The notes below the pieces were generated by a model that ran no database searches, was not told where the DNA came from, and saw only the letters and a program-made list of their open reading frames with translations. The translations under genes were made by a program, and so were the position numbers. A DNA stretch of 64,000 nucleotides from Halobacteriovoraceae bacterium (GTDB lineage: Bacteria > Bdellovibrionota > Bacteriovoracia > Bacteriovoracales > Bacteriovoracaceae), in contig PAMZ01000006.1 in the NCBI GenBank assembly GCA_002707495.1, positions 62,001 to 126,000 on the forward strand, written 5' to 3'. Shown piece after piece: positions 33,336 through 42,428 of the stretch. Within the stretch, counting starts at the first letter, position 1; the number at the start of each line of letters is the position of its first letter.

Positions 33336-34760
33336 TTATTTTCTTCGCTTTCGAGAAGTTTTATTGAGCTTTCTATATACCTGTCTTTTATGGTCGCCTT
33401 TAGCTTTCATTATTTTATCTATTTGCTCTGAAACCTCATTCAATTCTTTGATCAATTCTTTTTTTACCATTGCATGGCTTTTAACGATCTTTTCATACTC
33501 TTTGATTTTCTTTTTATCTTCAGTAATCAATAGTTGTCGCTTATTTACCTCTTCTTTCGTCATGCGATAGATGGCCATGTCCGCGAGATATTCAGAAAAA
33601 ATGAATTTTTTTGAACCAAGATATTCTACAAAAGCCTTTCTATTAGCCTTCTTCTCAGCTTGTGCATAATGGCGCTCTTTAATAAAACGTATAATCTCAT
33701 TATTTTTATTCAGGCGTTCTTTCGCGTCCGCTATCAAGAGTTCGTATCTTCTTTTCACAACCTCTAGTCTTTTGGCCGTAAAAATCTCGATAATATCTTC
33801 TGGCCCATCTAGGACTTTAACCCCCCTCTCGGATATCAAAGTATAGTTAGGACTAAGAGAAGTGGAGACTCCCATCGTTTTTTCCACTTCTTCTAAGGTT
33901 GGTTTTTGACCACGTTTAAAGACAAGTTCAATCATTATTTCGTTATCAACAGAGGAGTCTATATAGTCTTTTATAAAATCATTATCTATGTGCTTATTTA
34001 AATGTTTATAAATCTTTTTAGCGTCATATCCTCTTGGTAATTCAACGATATAAATTTTCTCATCTATTTCTTTAAAGCCCATTCGAAAATGAACTTTACC
34101 TGACTTCTCGAACTGTGGTTTTTCAGAGTAGTTTCGAACCCAAGGCTTAATTTTTTTAGCTTTCCCAGTTTCAATACATTGAATCATTGAAGAGACTATA
34201 TCTTTATGACTAAAACTTGGAATGACTGAGGAAAAACCAGTCCCTATCCCCTCGGCACCGTTTAATAACATAATAGGTAATTTCGGTAGAAGACCCAATG
34301 GCTCCATAACCTTCTCATCATAGTTTGGAACCATTTCTACTTGATTCATATCATCAAAGAGTAAAAGCTTAGCAACCTCTCCCAGTTTACACTCAATATA
34401 CCTACCAGCAGCTGCTTGAGTTTCCATTCTCTCTCCAAAATATCCTTTCTTATCAATCAAAGGGTAATTATTAGAGAAGGTGAAATCTTGTGCAAGATTT
34501 ACAATAGAACTTTCAATCGATGCCGGACCATGGGGATGTAAAGTGAGCACCAGACCTGTCAGACCTGTGACTTTCATAAGCCCTTTGTTTTGATTTCTCC
34601 AGAGAGTAAATAAAATCCTTCTTTGAGATGGCTTAAGTCCATCTTGCAGATAAGGAATGGCCCGATCCATTAGAGTATAAATTTGGTAATTGCGATACTC
34701 ATCTTTAACTATTTCTGTGAGGGATATTTCTTCAAGATCGTGTAGGTATAAATCTTCCAT
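33336..34760 (-). CDS. Type IIA topoisomerase A subunit lacking the C-terminal domain
   Basis: This is a 474-residue protein, against about 750-880 for GyrA/ParC. The catalytic tyrosine is Y121, preceded by R120 (TQAAAGRYIECKL). The breakage-reunion features LKPSQRRILFTL, HPHGPASIESSIVNLAQDF and PNYDEKVMEPLGLLPKLPIMLLNGAEGIGTGFSS are present. The segment after the coiled coil ends in a basic tail (HKRQVYRKLNKTSRKRRK) with no beta-pinwheel DNA-wrapping domain. The sequence has features reminiscent of eukaryotic and T4-type enzymes. It lies ten bases downstream of its B-subunit gene. It is likely a decatenating or relaxing enzyme rather than a supercoiling gyrase, by inference from the missing wrapping domain. 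Confidence 0.85.
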   Translation of the reverse strand: MEDLYLHDLEEISLTEIVKDEYRNYQIYTLMDRAIPYLQDGLKPSQRRILFTLWRNQNKGLMKVTGLTGLVLTLHPHGPASIESSIVNLAQDFTFSNNYPLIDKKGYFGERMETQAAAGRYIECKLGEVAKLLLFDDMNQVEMVPNYDEKVMEPLGLLPKLPIMLLNGAEGIGTGFSSVIPSFSHKDIVSSMIQCIETGKAKKIKPWVRNYSEKPQFEKSGKVHFRMGFKEIDEKIYIVELPRGYDAKKIYKHLNKHIDNDFIKDYIDSSVDNEIMIELVFKRGQKPTLEEVEKTMGVSTSLSPNYTLISERGVKVLDGPEDIIEIFTAKRLEVVKRRYELLIADAKERLNKNNEIIRFIKERHYAQAEKKANRKAFVEYLGSKKFIFSEYLADMAIYRMTKEEVNKRQLLITEDKKKIKEYEKIVKSHAMVKKELIKELNEVSEQIDKIMKAKGDHKRQVYRKLNKTSRKRRK

Positions 34761-34770
34761 ATTTTATCTC

Positions 34771-36891
34771 TTATTTCTTTTTCGCTGCTTTTGACGTCTT
34801 CTTTTTTGAAGGCTTTTTCGCCACTTTTTTAGTCACTTTCTTTTTAGTTACTTTCTTTTTAGCTGCCTTCTTTTTTGCAATTTTCTTCTTAGCAACTTTT
34901 TTCGAAGCAACCTTCTTTTTACTGCCTTTAAGCTTATCCCCAGTATAATCCTCGTGATCGATCAAAAGATCCTTCCTGAGCTGAGTATCCTTTCCAAAGC
35001 AGGTATGCATTGTAAGCTTAGCGTCTTTTTCATCTTCAATAACAATTTTTGTATAGGAGTCTCTCCCCAAAACATATTTAAAAGCTTCGGGACTCATCTC
35101 CCCTAGACCTTTGTTTCGCTGGATTTCCTTTATTTTAACTCCCGGCTTTTTCTTAATTTGCTCCAACTCACTTTCACTCTCCGCATAAATAGGGTCCTTA
35201 TCTGTGATCACCTCAAACAAGGGAGCTTTAGCAATTTGAATGGCTCCATAATCAAATAATTCAGGCCAAAAGGTATAAAAGAAATTAGTTAGCAAAGTAT
35301 TTATATGACCACCATCTACATCTGAATCAGCTAAAAATACGACTCTGGGATAGCGAAGATCACTTGGGTCTTCCACTTTTTGGCCTATAACCAGACCAAC
35401 TGAGGCCATAATATCTGAGAATTCCTGATTGTTGAGAACATCTTTTATAGAAGCCTGAGTTACATTCATAGGCTTACCACGCAGAGCGATCCCACCTTGA
35501 AATAGTTTATCCCTTGCTGAGCGAAGGCCCCCAATTGCAGAATCCCCTTCGCAAATGAATAGAGTACAATTCTCACGGTTTCTTCTCTCGTTAGCATCTA
35601 GAAGCTTTTCTACTCTCTGCTTTTTTTGTTTTCGCCCTTTTTTACTAGCATCTTTGAGAGCTGCAAATTTTTGCCGACTTTTCGCTCGGTCAATAATGAG
35701 CTCTAAATAATCCTTATTATTACGCATAAACTTAGTCATATACTTCGTCATATGCTTTTCAATAGCTTTTTCAAGGTGATTATCTCGAACTAATTTTCTT
35801 TTTGTCTGAGATTCAAATCTAGGGTTAGGCATGATGATCCCAATGACAAAGGTCATACCACCTAAAATATCATTATCAGTCAGGGTCACTTTCGCTTTTT
35901 TGGCTTCACGCTCTAATTTATCTTTAAGAATATTGATAAAATACCGCTTAACTCTGTCGTGGTGATATCCTCCATCATAAGTAGGTGTCGAGTTCACAAA
36001 AGAAATAAATTTCTCTCTTTCTTCAGAGGTTTTATCCAGAACCACCGCCACACTCATATCAATCAGAGCTTTATATTTTTTCTTTTTAATATTAACGCCC
36101 TCATAGACGAATTTATCCTCCACCAGAAGCTGCGCATTTTTCTCATCTATTCTTTGCGCTAATTCAAAGAGTCCTTTTTTATAGTGAAAGGTCTCTCCGT
36201 TAAAAACGAATTTTAGACCCGGATTATTGTAAGCAAGATCAATGATTCTCTTTCGAAGCAACTCTGAATCGATCTTATTATTTTTATAAACTTCTTTTGC
36301 CAAAACCACTTCTATCTTAACTCCAGAGTTACCTTTAAAAGGTTTCGGTCGAGATTTTGACGTCTTCAAGGCCCCATCTGTAAATTTAAAAGTTTGTTCT
36401 TTTTTAGAGTTGTAATGCTTTACTGTAACATTGAATTCATCACTGGTAAGACAAGTCGCAGCTGCTCCTAACCCATTTTGACCTAGAGTTCTATGTAAAT
36501 AACCTTTGGAGTCAACTTCTTGATCTTTGAATTTCGAGCCCGTCCTAAACTCTGTATAGACCATTGGTACTTTATTTAATGGAAATCCGATCCCATTATC
36601 TGAAATCGTCACTCGGGTTCCATCTTCAGACAAAGTGGTTTTCACCTCTGTAACATGTCCTCGGTAGAACTCATCGATACAATTATCTAATATTTCTTCA
36701 ATCGCTTTTGATTTAGCTTGGTGAAATTTTACTGTTTTAAATTCTAGAGAATCTTTTGTATAAACATAGGTGTCTAGCTCTTCAATATCATTGGAGCCGA
36801 AAACCAAAGTGACTCGGTTTCGACAGTGCCAGCGTTGATCCTTAGCTTCAATCTCAGCCTCTTTTACCTTAGCGCCTGTTCTTTTCGCCAT
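34771..36891 (-). CDS. Type IIA topoisomerase B subunit with histone-H1-like tail
   Basis: This is a 706-residue protein. The GHKL ATPase domain has E65/N70 in AIEEILDNCIDEF, D98 in ISDNGIGFP and the lid LGQNGLGAAATCL. The transducer covers about residues 240-400. The TOPRIM metal site has E448 in FICEGDSAIGG and D522-x-D524-x-D526 in FLADSDVDGGHI. From about residue 655 the protein ends in a lysine-rich KKVAKKKIAKKK-type tail similar to that of the SWIB protein at 24180-24746. Such a tail is not part of normal GyrB or ParE and should raise DNA affinity. It pairs with the A-subunit gene 10 bases downstream. Confidence 0.88.
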   Translation of the reverse strand: MAKRTGAKVKEAEIEAKDQRWHCRNRVTLVFGSNDIEELDTYVYTKDSLEFKTVKFHQAKSKAIEEILDNCIDEFYRGHVTEVKTTLSEDGTRVTISDNGIGFPLNKVPMVYTEFRTGSKFKDQEVDSKGYLHRTLGQNGLGAAATCLTSDEFNVTVKHYNSKKEQTFKFTDGALKTSKSRPKPFKGNSGVKIEVVLAKEVYKNNKIDSELLRKRIIDLAYNNPGLKFVFNGETFHYKKGLFELAQRIDEKNAQLLVEDKFVYEGVNIKKKKYKALIDMSVAVVLDKTSEEREKFISFVNSTPTYDGGYHHDRVKRYFINILKDKLEREAKKAKVTLTDNDILGGMTFVIGIIMPNPRFESQTKRKLVRDNHLEKAIEKHMTKYMTKFMRNNKDYLELIIDRAKSRQKFAALKDASKKGRKQKKQRVEKLLDANERRNRENCTLFICEGDSAIGGLRSARDKLFQGGIALRGKPMNVTQASIKDVLNNQEFSDIMASVGLVIGQKVEDPSDLRYPRVVFLADSDVDGGHINTLLTNFFYTFWPELFDYGAIQIAKAPLFEVITDKDPIYAESESELEQIKKKPGVKIKEIQRNKGLGEMSPEAFKYVLGRDSYTKIVIEDEKDAKLTMHTCFGKDTQLRKDLLIDHEDYTGDKLKGSKKKVASKKVAKKKIAKKKAAKKKVTKKKVTKKVAKKPSKKKTSKAAKKK

Positions 36892-36997
36892 TTGAGTAAA
36901 TCCTTAGCTTTAATGTTTTCAGTAATTTAGGTTAATTTGCGTGAAGCATTGTGAAAAGTCTTATTGCGTTATTCTCTAAATCGAGGATACTAAAAGC

Positions 36998-37597
36998 ATG
37001 CGCTTGATTGGTTTTCTACTGGTTTTATCATTCTATTCGGCTTCTTTATACGCCATACCGAAGGATTTAAAACAATACCTAAAGAGTCGCTGGAAACTCT
37101 CCTACACTGAGGAAAAATATCTCGACCAAGGGAAAATCCTTACTGATGCCAACGTCACAGATCAACAAGGACTTCAAAGCTTTGATATGCAAGCTACAGC
37201 TTGGCATCAAAAGAAATGCCGCAAAGTGATTCGCAAGCTCTCGCAGTTTGAACTCTATCCCGAGTGGATTTCTTTTATAAAAAAACTTCGCTACAACGAC
37301 CAAACCAAACTAATGACTATGCACGCTGATCACCCTCTTCTTCCTTTTCCCATGATTGTAAATATTGTGGTGGAAAGACCTAAAAAACCAGGACATTATA
37401 AGTTTCGTTTTCCCACTGGTATTTTTAAAGGCCTAACAGGTTATTTTGATATCGCTCAATACAATAATAGATGCCATCTCTACGTTGAATCACATTGGAC
37501 AGGTAAAAAATCTAAAATTCCCAATCTCGTTATAGAACTCTTCTCTGAAACTCTAGCCCGAATAGGAGGGGAGATTTTAATGCGACAATCTCGCTAG
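36998..37597 (+). CDS. Exported SRPBCC (START-like) lipid-binding-fold protein
   Basis: This is a 199-residue protein with the signal peptide MRLIGFLLVLSFYSASLYA. The rest follows the SRPBCC/START pattern: an early helix and strand (FDMQATAWHQKKCRKVIRKL), PEWISFIKKLRYNDQTKLMTMHADHPLLPFPMIVNIVVERP, GHYKFRFPTGIFKGLTGYFDI, and a long C-terminal helix (NLVIELFSETLARIGGEIL). The fold makes a hydrophobic cavity, so a periplasmic lipid carrier is plausible. The specific ligand is unknown. The 3' end overlaps the convergent protease gene by four bases. Confidence 0.6.
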   Translation: MRLIGFLLVLSFYSASLYAIPKDLKQYLKSRWKLSYTEEKYLDQGKILTDANVTDQQGLQSFDMQATAWHQKKCRKVIRKLSQFELYPEWISFIKKLRYNDQTKLMTMHADHPLLPFPMIVNIVVERPKKPGHYKFRFPTGIFKGLTGYFDIAQYNNRCHLYVESHWTGKKSKIPNLVIELFSETLARIGGEILMRQSR

Positions 37598-38931
37598 TTT
37601 GGGCCAGGCCCTGAGCACTGTCTAAAAATCGCACTTAACATGAAACGAGAAGTTGAGATCTCTACATCCCTTCTTACTCCACAGTACTCATTCGCTTCAG
37701 GAATAAAATCGCTACATTGAATATAAAGGTTTCCCATAGGCCTTCCGTCATCAGTCATCTCAAGAACTTCTAAAATGACGTCATTTCGATCCCCAATTTC
37801 ATAGCTATATGATTGACCATTTTCTCTGAAACTTAAAATAGAGCTTGGAGAGTAAGCGCAATAGGACCCGGCAAACGGAGTATTAGGCTTTTCAAGACCG
37901 TCGTAAACAGGCTTAAGAATATTCATACACACAAGATTTAGCTCATTCATAACTTCAAAATTTTCAAAACGTATATTTGCCAACTCTGCAGCCGTGCTTT
38001 CTTCTTCCTCACTAATTCGCTCTAGCATTACTGTATTTAGAGCTTCCACTATCGAGTCAACATCATTTATAAAATCAGTAAGATCTTTGAGATAGTTTGC
38101 ACAGCCGTTTAAGCCACGACATGATGAACTGAGGAGAGAAACTGTATCCAATTCTTCACTAAAACCCTGAATGGCAAATTGCGCCCACGGATCTTCCATT
38201 GTAAGCGTTGATAAAAAACCAACAGTGGTTACACCCGCAGTATTGGAAGCAATACGAATATTCTCTCCAGATTCACTTCTACAATAAGCTCCACCACCTG
38301 AGTCACCGGCACCAATAGTATTATCAGGTCCGATTCTTATTTCATCTGTTCTAGGCTCACCAAATATCAATTCTGGAAAAACCAAATCTTCGGCATCCAC
38401 TTCCTCTAACCTGACACCTAGATGGGCCATACCTTGAACTTCTTGGCAAACATCTTGATGTTCTAAACAATTTTCCAATCTGGTTTGTCCATACCCTGTT
38501 ACGATACAATCTCTGCGCTCAAGTAAGCTTTCAACTTGTGATTGATTTTCTGGGATTGAAATTGGGCTGGTCTCTGTAAAATCAGCTTCTACAATAAGAA
38601 CAGCATGGTCATTTTCCATTGTTATGGGGTCATAGGCTGGATGAATAGAAATATCTTCTACCCGCTTACCCTTTTCTTGAGGGCAAAATACCTCCAGCTT
38701 AAACTCATCATGGGTCATGGTACTCATTCCTAGTCCCAAACAATGCGCAGCAGTTAAGACCTGCCTTTCTCCGACAATTGTCCCAGAACACTTAGATAAA
38801 GGCTGATCTCCAACCGAGGCAAGCACAAGGCAACTTTGACTAGGCAGACTCTCCACCGAGATAAAATCTCCCTCAATGCCATAAGCAGAGCCTATAAACC
38901 CTATAGCCAACAGATTTAATAAGTTTTTCAC
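37594..38931 (-). CDS. Exported trypsin-like serine protease with C-terminal extension
   Basis: This is a 445-residue protein with the signal peptide MKNLLNLLAIGFIGSAYG. The S1 catalytic triad is visible: H63 in TAAHC, D108 in ENDHAVLIV and S211 in GAGDSGGGAYC. The usual trypsin about-230-residue domain ends near residue 265. About 180 extra residues follow, first helical (DFINDVDSIVEALNTVM) and then a small beta-rich part with several cysteines (GSYCAYSP, IQCSDFI, EYCGVRR). The extension may bind substrate or restrain activity. It is a likely secreted or periplasmic digestive enzyme. Confidence 0.85.
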   Translation of the reverse strand: MKNLLNLLAIGFIGSAYGIEGDFISVESLPSQSCLVLASVGDQPLSKCSGTIVGERQVLTAAHCLGLGMSTMTHDEFKLEVFCPQEKGKRVEDISIHPAYDPITMENDHAVLIVEADFTETSPISIPENQSQVESLLERRDCIVTGYGQTRLENCLEHQDVCQEVQGMAHLGVRLEEVDAEDLVFPELIFGEPRTDEIRIGPDNTIGAGDSGGGAYCRSESGENIRIASNTAGVTTVGFLSTLTMEDPWAQFAIQGFSEELDTVSLLSSSCRGLNGCANYLKDLTDFINDVDSIVEALNTVMLERISEEEESTAAELANIRFENFEVMNELNLVCMNILKPVYDGLEKPNTPFAGSYCAYSPSSILSFRENGQSYSYEIGDRNDVILEVLEMTDDGRPMGNLYIQCSDFIPEANEYCGVRRDVEISTSRFMLSAIFRQCSGPGPN

Positions 38932-39009
38932 AACTTCTTATCGACTCCCAGCTTAGGAACTTTACGCAACATTTCTTTTATTTCCTCCAAAACCCTGTAT
39001 ATTCTGCCA

Positions 39010-39447
39010 ATGGAAGTAAAACAAATCGATCCCAAGGATACCTACCCCATCCGCCATGCGGTGCTGCGTCAAGGACTTCCCATTGAAACCTGCCATTTTG
39101 AAGGTGATTCTGATGAGCTCACATTCCACCTTGGCGCTTTTATAAATGACAAATTGGCTTCAGTAGCTTCATTTTATTTTAAAAACCATCCTAATTTTAT
39201 GGAGCAATACCAATTTCAACTCAGAGGAATGGCCACACTTGAAGAGTTTCAAAAACAAGGCTTAAGTGCAGCTCTTCTTCAAACGGCTTTTCCTATCATT
39301 AAGCGAAACCACGTGAACCTCCTCTGGTGTAATGCCAAAGAAGCTGCTGTGGGATTCTATGAAAAAATGGGCTTTGAGAAAAATTCAGATACCTTCGAGA
39401 TTGAAGGTGTGGGTCCACATATTCTCATGCATAAAACAATTCAATAA
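39010..39447 (+). CDS. GNAT-family N-acetyltransferase
   Basis: This is a 145-residue protein with the full GNAT layout: QLRGMATLEEFQKQGLSAALLQTA is the acetyl-CoA-binding strand, loop and helix, followed by VNLLWCNAKEAAVGFYEKMGFEKN. The C-terminal strand VGPHILMHKTI completes the fold. The substrate is unknown. It is monocistronic, divergent from the serine protease gene (78-base gap) and overlapping the convergent gene by seven bases. Confidence 0.75.
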   Translation: MEVKQIDPKDTYPIRHAVLRQGLPIETCHFEGDSDELTFHLGAFINDKLASVASFYFKNHPNFMEQYQFQLRGMATLEEFQKQGLSAALLQTAFPIIKRNHVNLLWCNAKEAAVGFYEKMGFEKNSDTFEIEGVGPHILMHKTIQ

Positions 39448-39830
39448 ACAATTTCAGAAATTCTTCTATCCGGATGCAAACAGAATCGATTTTCAGTGGC
39501 GGCATTTACTAGGCTTGCCTGATGTGCCACGCAATCATCTTCGCTAACAAACGTTCTTACTGGAGCGCAGGGAAGCTTGACCTTCCTCTCTTTGATCGCC
39601 TCATTACGAGTCTCTTTGCAAGAGTTAAACTCTGCCTTTCCACTACAAACCCAATGCCCGTCGATACAATTATAGATTAAATAGGCACCTCTTTGATAAA
39701 GAACAGATAAGTAGGGATCGCTTAGTAAGATATCTTCGTTCTTATCGGAGCTATTTGAAGGCGTCTGCGCCATTGAACTATTCATTTGCATAAAAATCAA
39801 AAGAGTAAAAATTGATGATAAAAGCCTCAT
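39441..39830 (-). CDS. Small exported cysteine-containing protein
   Basis: This is a 129-residue protein. The start at 39830 gives a signal peptide (MRLLSSIFTLLIFMQMNSSMA, cleavage before QTPS) and leaves 39 bases to the divergent argS; the longer frame would run into argS. The mature protein has six cysteines (YNCIDGHWVCSGK, NSCKETR, LPCAPV, DDCVAHQ, RFCLHPD), probably in disulphides. No family is recognised, and the ribosome-binding site is weak. Confidence 0.6.
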   Translation of the reverse strand: MRLLSSIFTLLIFMQMNSSMAQTPSNSSDKNEDILLSDPYLSVLYQRGAYLIYNCIDGHWVCSGKAEFNSCKETRNEAIKERKVKLPCAPVRTFVSEDDCVAHQASLVNAATENRFCLHPDRRISEIVY

Positions 39831-39869
39831 AATAATGTAATATCGACATATTAAGCCAAGGACTTGAAT

Positions 39870-41618
39870 ATGCAGTTTAATTTTCACAACACTCTTTATG
39901 CCTCACTCGCTGAAGCCATATTAGGCAAAATTCAAAATCAATTTGGAGTTAAACTAGAACTGGGAGATGTCTATAACTTATTGGTCCTTCCCCCTAACCC
40001 AAAGCAAGGTGATCTGGCCTTTGGTTGTTTTAAACTAGCTAAAGACTTAAAGAAATCTCCTGCGCAAATTGCCACTGAATTGGCCCAAGATTTTTCTCAC
40101 TTTTTAATTAAGTCTTCCCAGGCAGCAGGACCCTATTTAAATTTTTTCTGGGAACCTTCTAAAGTTAATGAACTCATTATAAATGAATTTTTAAGCGAAG
40201 AAGTTTTTAAAAAGACCCTCGTCTCTCACGCACCTAAAACTATTATTGAATACTCACAACCAAATACCCATAAGGAACTACACGTAGGGCATATGCGAAA
40301 CCTTTGCTATGGGAATGCGTTAGTTCGAATCTATCGTTACGCCGGTGTGGATACTATGTCCACAACTTTTCCGGGGGATATGGGAACCCATGTAGCAAAA
40401 TGTCTTTGGTATTATAAAAAACATAATACTGAAAAGCCCCCAAAAGAGCGTAAGGGTGCTTGGCTTGGAACACTTTATACCGCCGCCAATAATCTTTTAG
40501 AAGAGCAAAGAGGTAGTGATAAAGAAGAAAAAAACAGAGCAGAATTAACCGAAATTTTGCATCAACTTTTAAGTGAAAAAGGTGAATACTTTGATCTTTG
40601 GAAAGAGACTCGCACTTGGTCAGTGGAGCTTATGGAGTCTGTATATGATTGGGCCGGTGTAAAATTTGATAAATGGTATTGGGAAAGTGATGTGGATGCT
40701 GCCTCGGTTGATCTAGTCAAAAAATACTATGATAAAGGTGTTTTTATAAAAGATGACGGTGCTATCGGAATTGATTTAACTGATGAGAAGCTTGGTTTTT
40801 GTCTTCTGTTAAAAAGTGATGGGACCGGCCTATATGCCACTAAAGATGTTGAGCTTGCCAGACGTAAATTTGAAGACTTCAAGGCACAGAGAAGTCTTTA
40901 TGTGGTAGATAATCGCCAAAGTTTACATTTTAAACAAGTTTTTAAAACATTAGAAAAAATTGGCTTCGAACAGGCAAAAGACTGCCATCACCTTCAGTAC
41001 GAGATGGTTGAGCTTACAGATGGCGCCATGAGTTCAAGAAAAGGAAATATCGTTGCCCTACAAGCGCTCATTGATCGCATGCAAGAAACCATTAAACTCG
41101 AATATCTTAATAAGTATAAAAGTGAATGGAGTGATGATGAAATTGAGCAAACGGCTCATATCATCGCCGCAGGTGCTATCAAATATGGAATGAATCGAAC
41201 TGATGCCAATAAAAAAATCATTTTTGATATGGGAGAATGGCTCAAGCTGGATGGAGAATCTGGACCGTATATTCAATATGTTTATGCTCGAATAAATTCG
41301 ATGCTTAACAAAATGGACTCAGTCTCCCCAGGTAGTTTTGAAAAGCTCATCGATCCAAAAGAGTCGGCACTTATTAATCACCTGGCTAAATTCAATCAAG
41401 TTGTCCAAACCGCTTTGGAAAAACACGCAACTCATGTTTTGTGCCAATACACCTATCAATTAGCAAAGCTTTACAACTCTTTTTATGCGGAATGCTCGGT
41501 AGCAAATGCAGAAACACAAGAACTCAAAGCAGCTAGAAAAGGTTTAAGCATCGCTGTATCACAAGCAATAAAAAATGCAATGTGTTTATTAGGAATAGAA
41601 GTTCCAACCAAGATGTAA
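39870..41618 (+). CDS. argS: Arginyl-tRNA synthetase
   Basis: This is a 582-residue class I aminoacyl-tRNA synthetase. The ATG at 39870, seven bases after AAGGA, is preferred over the TTG six bases earlier. The HIGH-type motif is H138-V-G-H141 (SQPNTHKELHVGHMRN). The second signature is MSSRKGN at 387-393, in the position of KMSKS. The N-terminal ArgRS-specific domain is at about residues 1-100, and the DALR-type anticodon-binding helical domain is at the C-terminus (CQYTYQLAKLYNSFYAECSV). It charges tRNA-Arg in the cytoplasm and is essential. Confidence 0.95.
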   Translation: MQFNFHNTLYASLAEAILGKIQNQFGVKLELGDVYNLLVLPPNPKQGDLAFGCFKLAKDLKKSPAQIATELAQDFSHFLIKSSQAAGPYLNFFWEPSKVNELIINEFLSEEVFKKTLVSHAPKTIIEYSQPNTHKELHVGHMRNLCYGNALVRIYRYAGVDTMSTTFPGDMGTHVAKCLWYYKKHNTEKPPKERKGAWLGTLYTAANNLLEEQRGSDKEEKNRAELTEILHQLLSEKGEYFDLWKETRTWSVELMESVYDWAGVKFDKWYWESDVDAASVDLVKKYYDKGVFIKDDGAIGIDLTDEKLGFCLLLKSDGTGLYATKDVELARRKFEDFKAQRSLYVVDNRQSLHFKQVFKTLEKIGFEQAKDCHHLQYEMVELTDGAMSSRKGNIVALQALIDRMQETIKLEYLNKYKSEWSDDEIEQTAHIIAAGAIKYGMNRTDANKKIIFDMGEWLKLDGESGPYIQYVYARINSMLNKMDSVSPGSFEKLIDPKESALINHLAKFNQVVQTALEKHATHVLCQYTYQLAKLYNSFYAECSVANAETQELKAARKGLSIAVSQAIKNAMCLLGIEVPTKM

Positions 41619-41622
41619 TGGT

Positions 41623-42300
41623 TTAGGATTGATCAGCAAATCCTGCCACAACAAATTTTTTAAGCTGGCTATTTAAACTAAAGCCAGCTCTATTTGCCAC
41701 AACTTTTCTCCCTCTCAATTTGAAAGAGAATGGTTTCATATACACATTTTCTATTCTGATAGGCTTTGGCAAAGGTATTTTACCTAGGTGAGTTAATTCA
41801 AGGTACGCGGAGTTTCTAACAAATTCGCGGTTTTTATGAGTCACGCATATGGCCATACCGTTTTGAGAAAGATCAATAAGCGGACATTTTAATTCCTGGG
41901 ACGAGTTTTTCATGAACTCCGACTCAAACTTTATTGTGACAAATTTTTCGTCGGCAGGTTTAAATTTAAAACGAGGCATCAACCTTGTATCAAGAGTTTT
42001 AACATTTTCTGGAATCATGACTGATAAATGTTTTTCATGATGAGCGATATAGCGTGCTTTTGAGATAGTTTTTCTAAAGGGGTGATAAATATAAATAAAA
42101 TTTTGACCGTCGTATTGAAACTCATCTTCTAAGACAAGATAAAGCATTTCACTGTGCAGGTTTAACTCCATTGCCTCTATGGGTAGTGTAACACGCCTCT
42201 CACCTCGCATGAGCCATACGAACGCACCCTCACAATTATCGCGATTAAATAAGGAGTATAGTTCTTTTTTACTCTCAGGTTCTCGGTATGTTGCTGTCAT
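41623..42300 (-). CDS. PilZ-domain protein
   Basis: This is a 225-residue protein. The C-terminal half has PilZ features: MPRFKFKPADEKFVTIKFES, then CPLIDLSQNGMAICVTH, corresponding to the D/NxSxxG part of the cyclic-di-GMP site. The usual upstream RxxxR is not clear (LMPRFKFK), so ligand binding is uncertain. The N-terminal half (LYLVLEDEFQYDGQNFIYIYHP) may be a YcgR-N-like beta domain. It is cytoplasmic, divergent from the suf operon, and convergent with argS with a four-base gap. Confidence 0.65.
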   Translation of the reverse strand: MTATYREPESKKELYSLFNRDNCEGAFVWLMRGERRVTLPIEAMELNLHSEMLYLVLEDEFQYDGQNFIYIYHPFRKTISKARYIAHHEKHLSVMIPENVKTLDTRLMPRFKFKPADEKFVTIKFESEFMKNSSQELKCPLIDLSQNGMAICVTHKNREFVRNSAYLELTHLGKIPLPKPIRIENVYMKPFSFKLRGRKVVANRAGFSLNSQLKKFVVAGFADQS

Positions 42301-42369
42301 AATCTTTTCCGCGTTTAAAGCTTGATTAAACTTAGATAGCTATTGCTAAGAGTATAGCATCATGTTAGG

Positions 42370-42381
42370 TATGATATCATA
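42370..42381. promoter_or_regulatory. 12-bp perfect palindrome in the rrf2-suf promoter region
   Basis: TATGATATCATA lies 48 bases before the Rrf2 start, in the 128-base gap between two divergent genes. TATGAT could itself serve as a -10 element. A palindrome in this place is a reasonable operator for the neighbouring regulator, but no known Rrf2/IscR consensus is matched. Confidence 0.35.
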
Positions 42382-42428
42382 TAAGTTAAAAATATCCTTA
42401 TTTAATAACTATTTGAAATTAGGTCAAG

